Assembly: GCA_944389415.1 (NCBI GenBank)
Contig: CALXMF010000017.1
Span: 1 to 43,411, forward strand
From: an uncultured Spirochaetota bacterium
Lineage (GTDB): Bacteria; Spirochaetota; Spirochaetia; Treponematales; Treponemataceae
Direction: 5' to 3'
DNA length: 43,411 bases
The translations under genes and the position numbers were made by a program. The notes below the pieces were generated by a model. That model did no database searches. It saw only the letters and a program-made list of their open reading frames with translations, and was not told where the DNA came from. Of the stretch, positions 43,188-43,411 are shown piece after piece. Position 1 is the stretch's first letter; every line of letters begins with the position of its first letter.

Positions 43188-43411
43188 GAGTATTTTCAAG
43201 CCAAAAGCAGATTAAAAGTGAGATAAAGACAGATTAAAAACGGTGCAAAGGAAGAGTAACAATGAATCAAAGAAAGACTAGTTTTGGCTCAAAGATACAG
43301 TAAAAACGGGACGAAAACAGATTAAAAACAAAAAGAAAAAAGATTAAGAATAAAAAGAAAACAGATTAAAAACGAGATAAAGAAAGTGAATTTTTAAATC
43401 AAAGATACGTT
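43188..43411 (+). repeat. degenerate 22-bp-period purine-rich repeat, running off the window
   Basis: Units starting at 43188, 43210, 43232, 43256, 43276, 43300, 43320, 43342, 43364 and 43386 are spaced 20-24 bp, mostly 22. The core is GATTAAAAAC followed by an A/G-rich half. A variant unit containing CAAAGATAC occurs at 43276 and again exactly 110 bp (five units) later at 43386. The period is not a multiple of three and stops occur in all forward frames, so it is not a coding repeat. No gene is visible in the 43099-43411 stretch. Confidence 0.75.

Noticed and set aside
43099-43411. CRISPR array at the right edge
   Set aside because: The units are degenerate, directly adjacent at about 22 bp and without unique spacers, unlike a CRISPR repeat-spacer pattern.

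Overview
The window reads as a chromosomal segment of a host-associated, carbohydrate-fermenting spirochaete of the Treponema type. This rests on the mix of families: a patatin fused to an Omp85-like barrel, large treponeme-style outer-membrane barrel proteins, dCache-PAS-GGDEF signalling, a binding-protein sugar transporter without its own ATPase, and moderately AT-rich DNA. No 16S or other marker gene is present, so genus is an inference and species cannot be assigned. No rRNA, tRNA, CRISPR array, insertion sequence or phage gene was seen.

Layout. 1-5.2 kb (+): a membrane diguanylate cyclase, then a sugar ABC importer (lipoprotein binding protein and two permeases). 5.3-7.7 kb (+): a uronate/ketodeoxygluconate cassette made of a half-length KduI, KdgK, and a KDPG aldolase with an extra C-terminal domain, followed by a NahK-like sugar kinase (7.87-8.97 kb). 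9.05-16.3 kb (+): an efflux operon with a split tandem-HTH TetR regulator, TolC-like protein, lipoprotein adaptor, RND pump and PII-like protein, headed by a consensus promoter overlapped by a perfect inverted-repeat operator. 16.4-22.7 kb: a small membrane protein, an M29-like aminopeptidase, an orphan ABC ATPase, the patatin-Omp85 protein and a divergent threonine synthase. 22.8-28.7 kb (-): cytoplasmic alpha-glucan enzymes, namely a 1243-aa GH13-related protein and MalQ. 28.8-32.3 kb (-): an LRAT-domain protein, a frameshifted sugar O-acetyltransferase, an RpiR regulator, a radical-SAM enzyme and an unknown acidic protein. 32.4-35.0 kb (+): a PTS IIA (PtsN-type) protein and a GH5 glycosylceramidase-like enzyme. 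35.0-39.0 kb (-): a lytic transglycosylase, then serA, serC and rex in one orientation. 39.4-43.1 kb: uracil permease, a large outer-membrane barrel and a small two-helix membrane protein. The last about 220 bp are a degenerate 22-bp-period purine-rich repeat that continues off the end.

How parts work together. The importer, KduI fragment, KdgK and Eda suggest uptake and breakdown of uronate-containing oligosaccharides to pyruvate and glyceraldehyde-3-phosphate. MalQ and the GH13 protein handle internal alpha-glucans. The TetR operator probably autoregulates the efflux operon. Rex-type operators flank the rex promoter and suggest NADH-responsive control of rex and perhaps serCA.

The most unusual signals are: (i) repeated promoter geometry placing the predicted transcription start on the A of the start codon (99, 7867, 32328, 32443), i.e. 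leaderless mRNAs; (ii) a roughly 40-bp palindrome with a Rex box at its centre; (iii) a one-base frameshift at an A5 tract that disconnects a strong ribosome-binding site from the acetyltransferase; (iv) the half-length KduI; (v) the frame-split double-HTH TetR; (vi) the 22-bp periodic array at the right edge.
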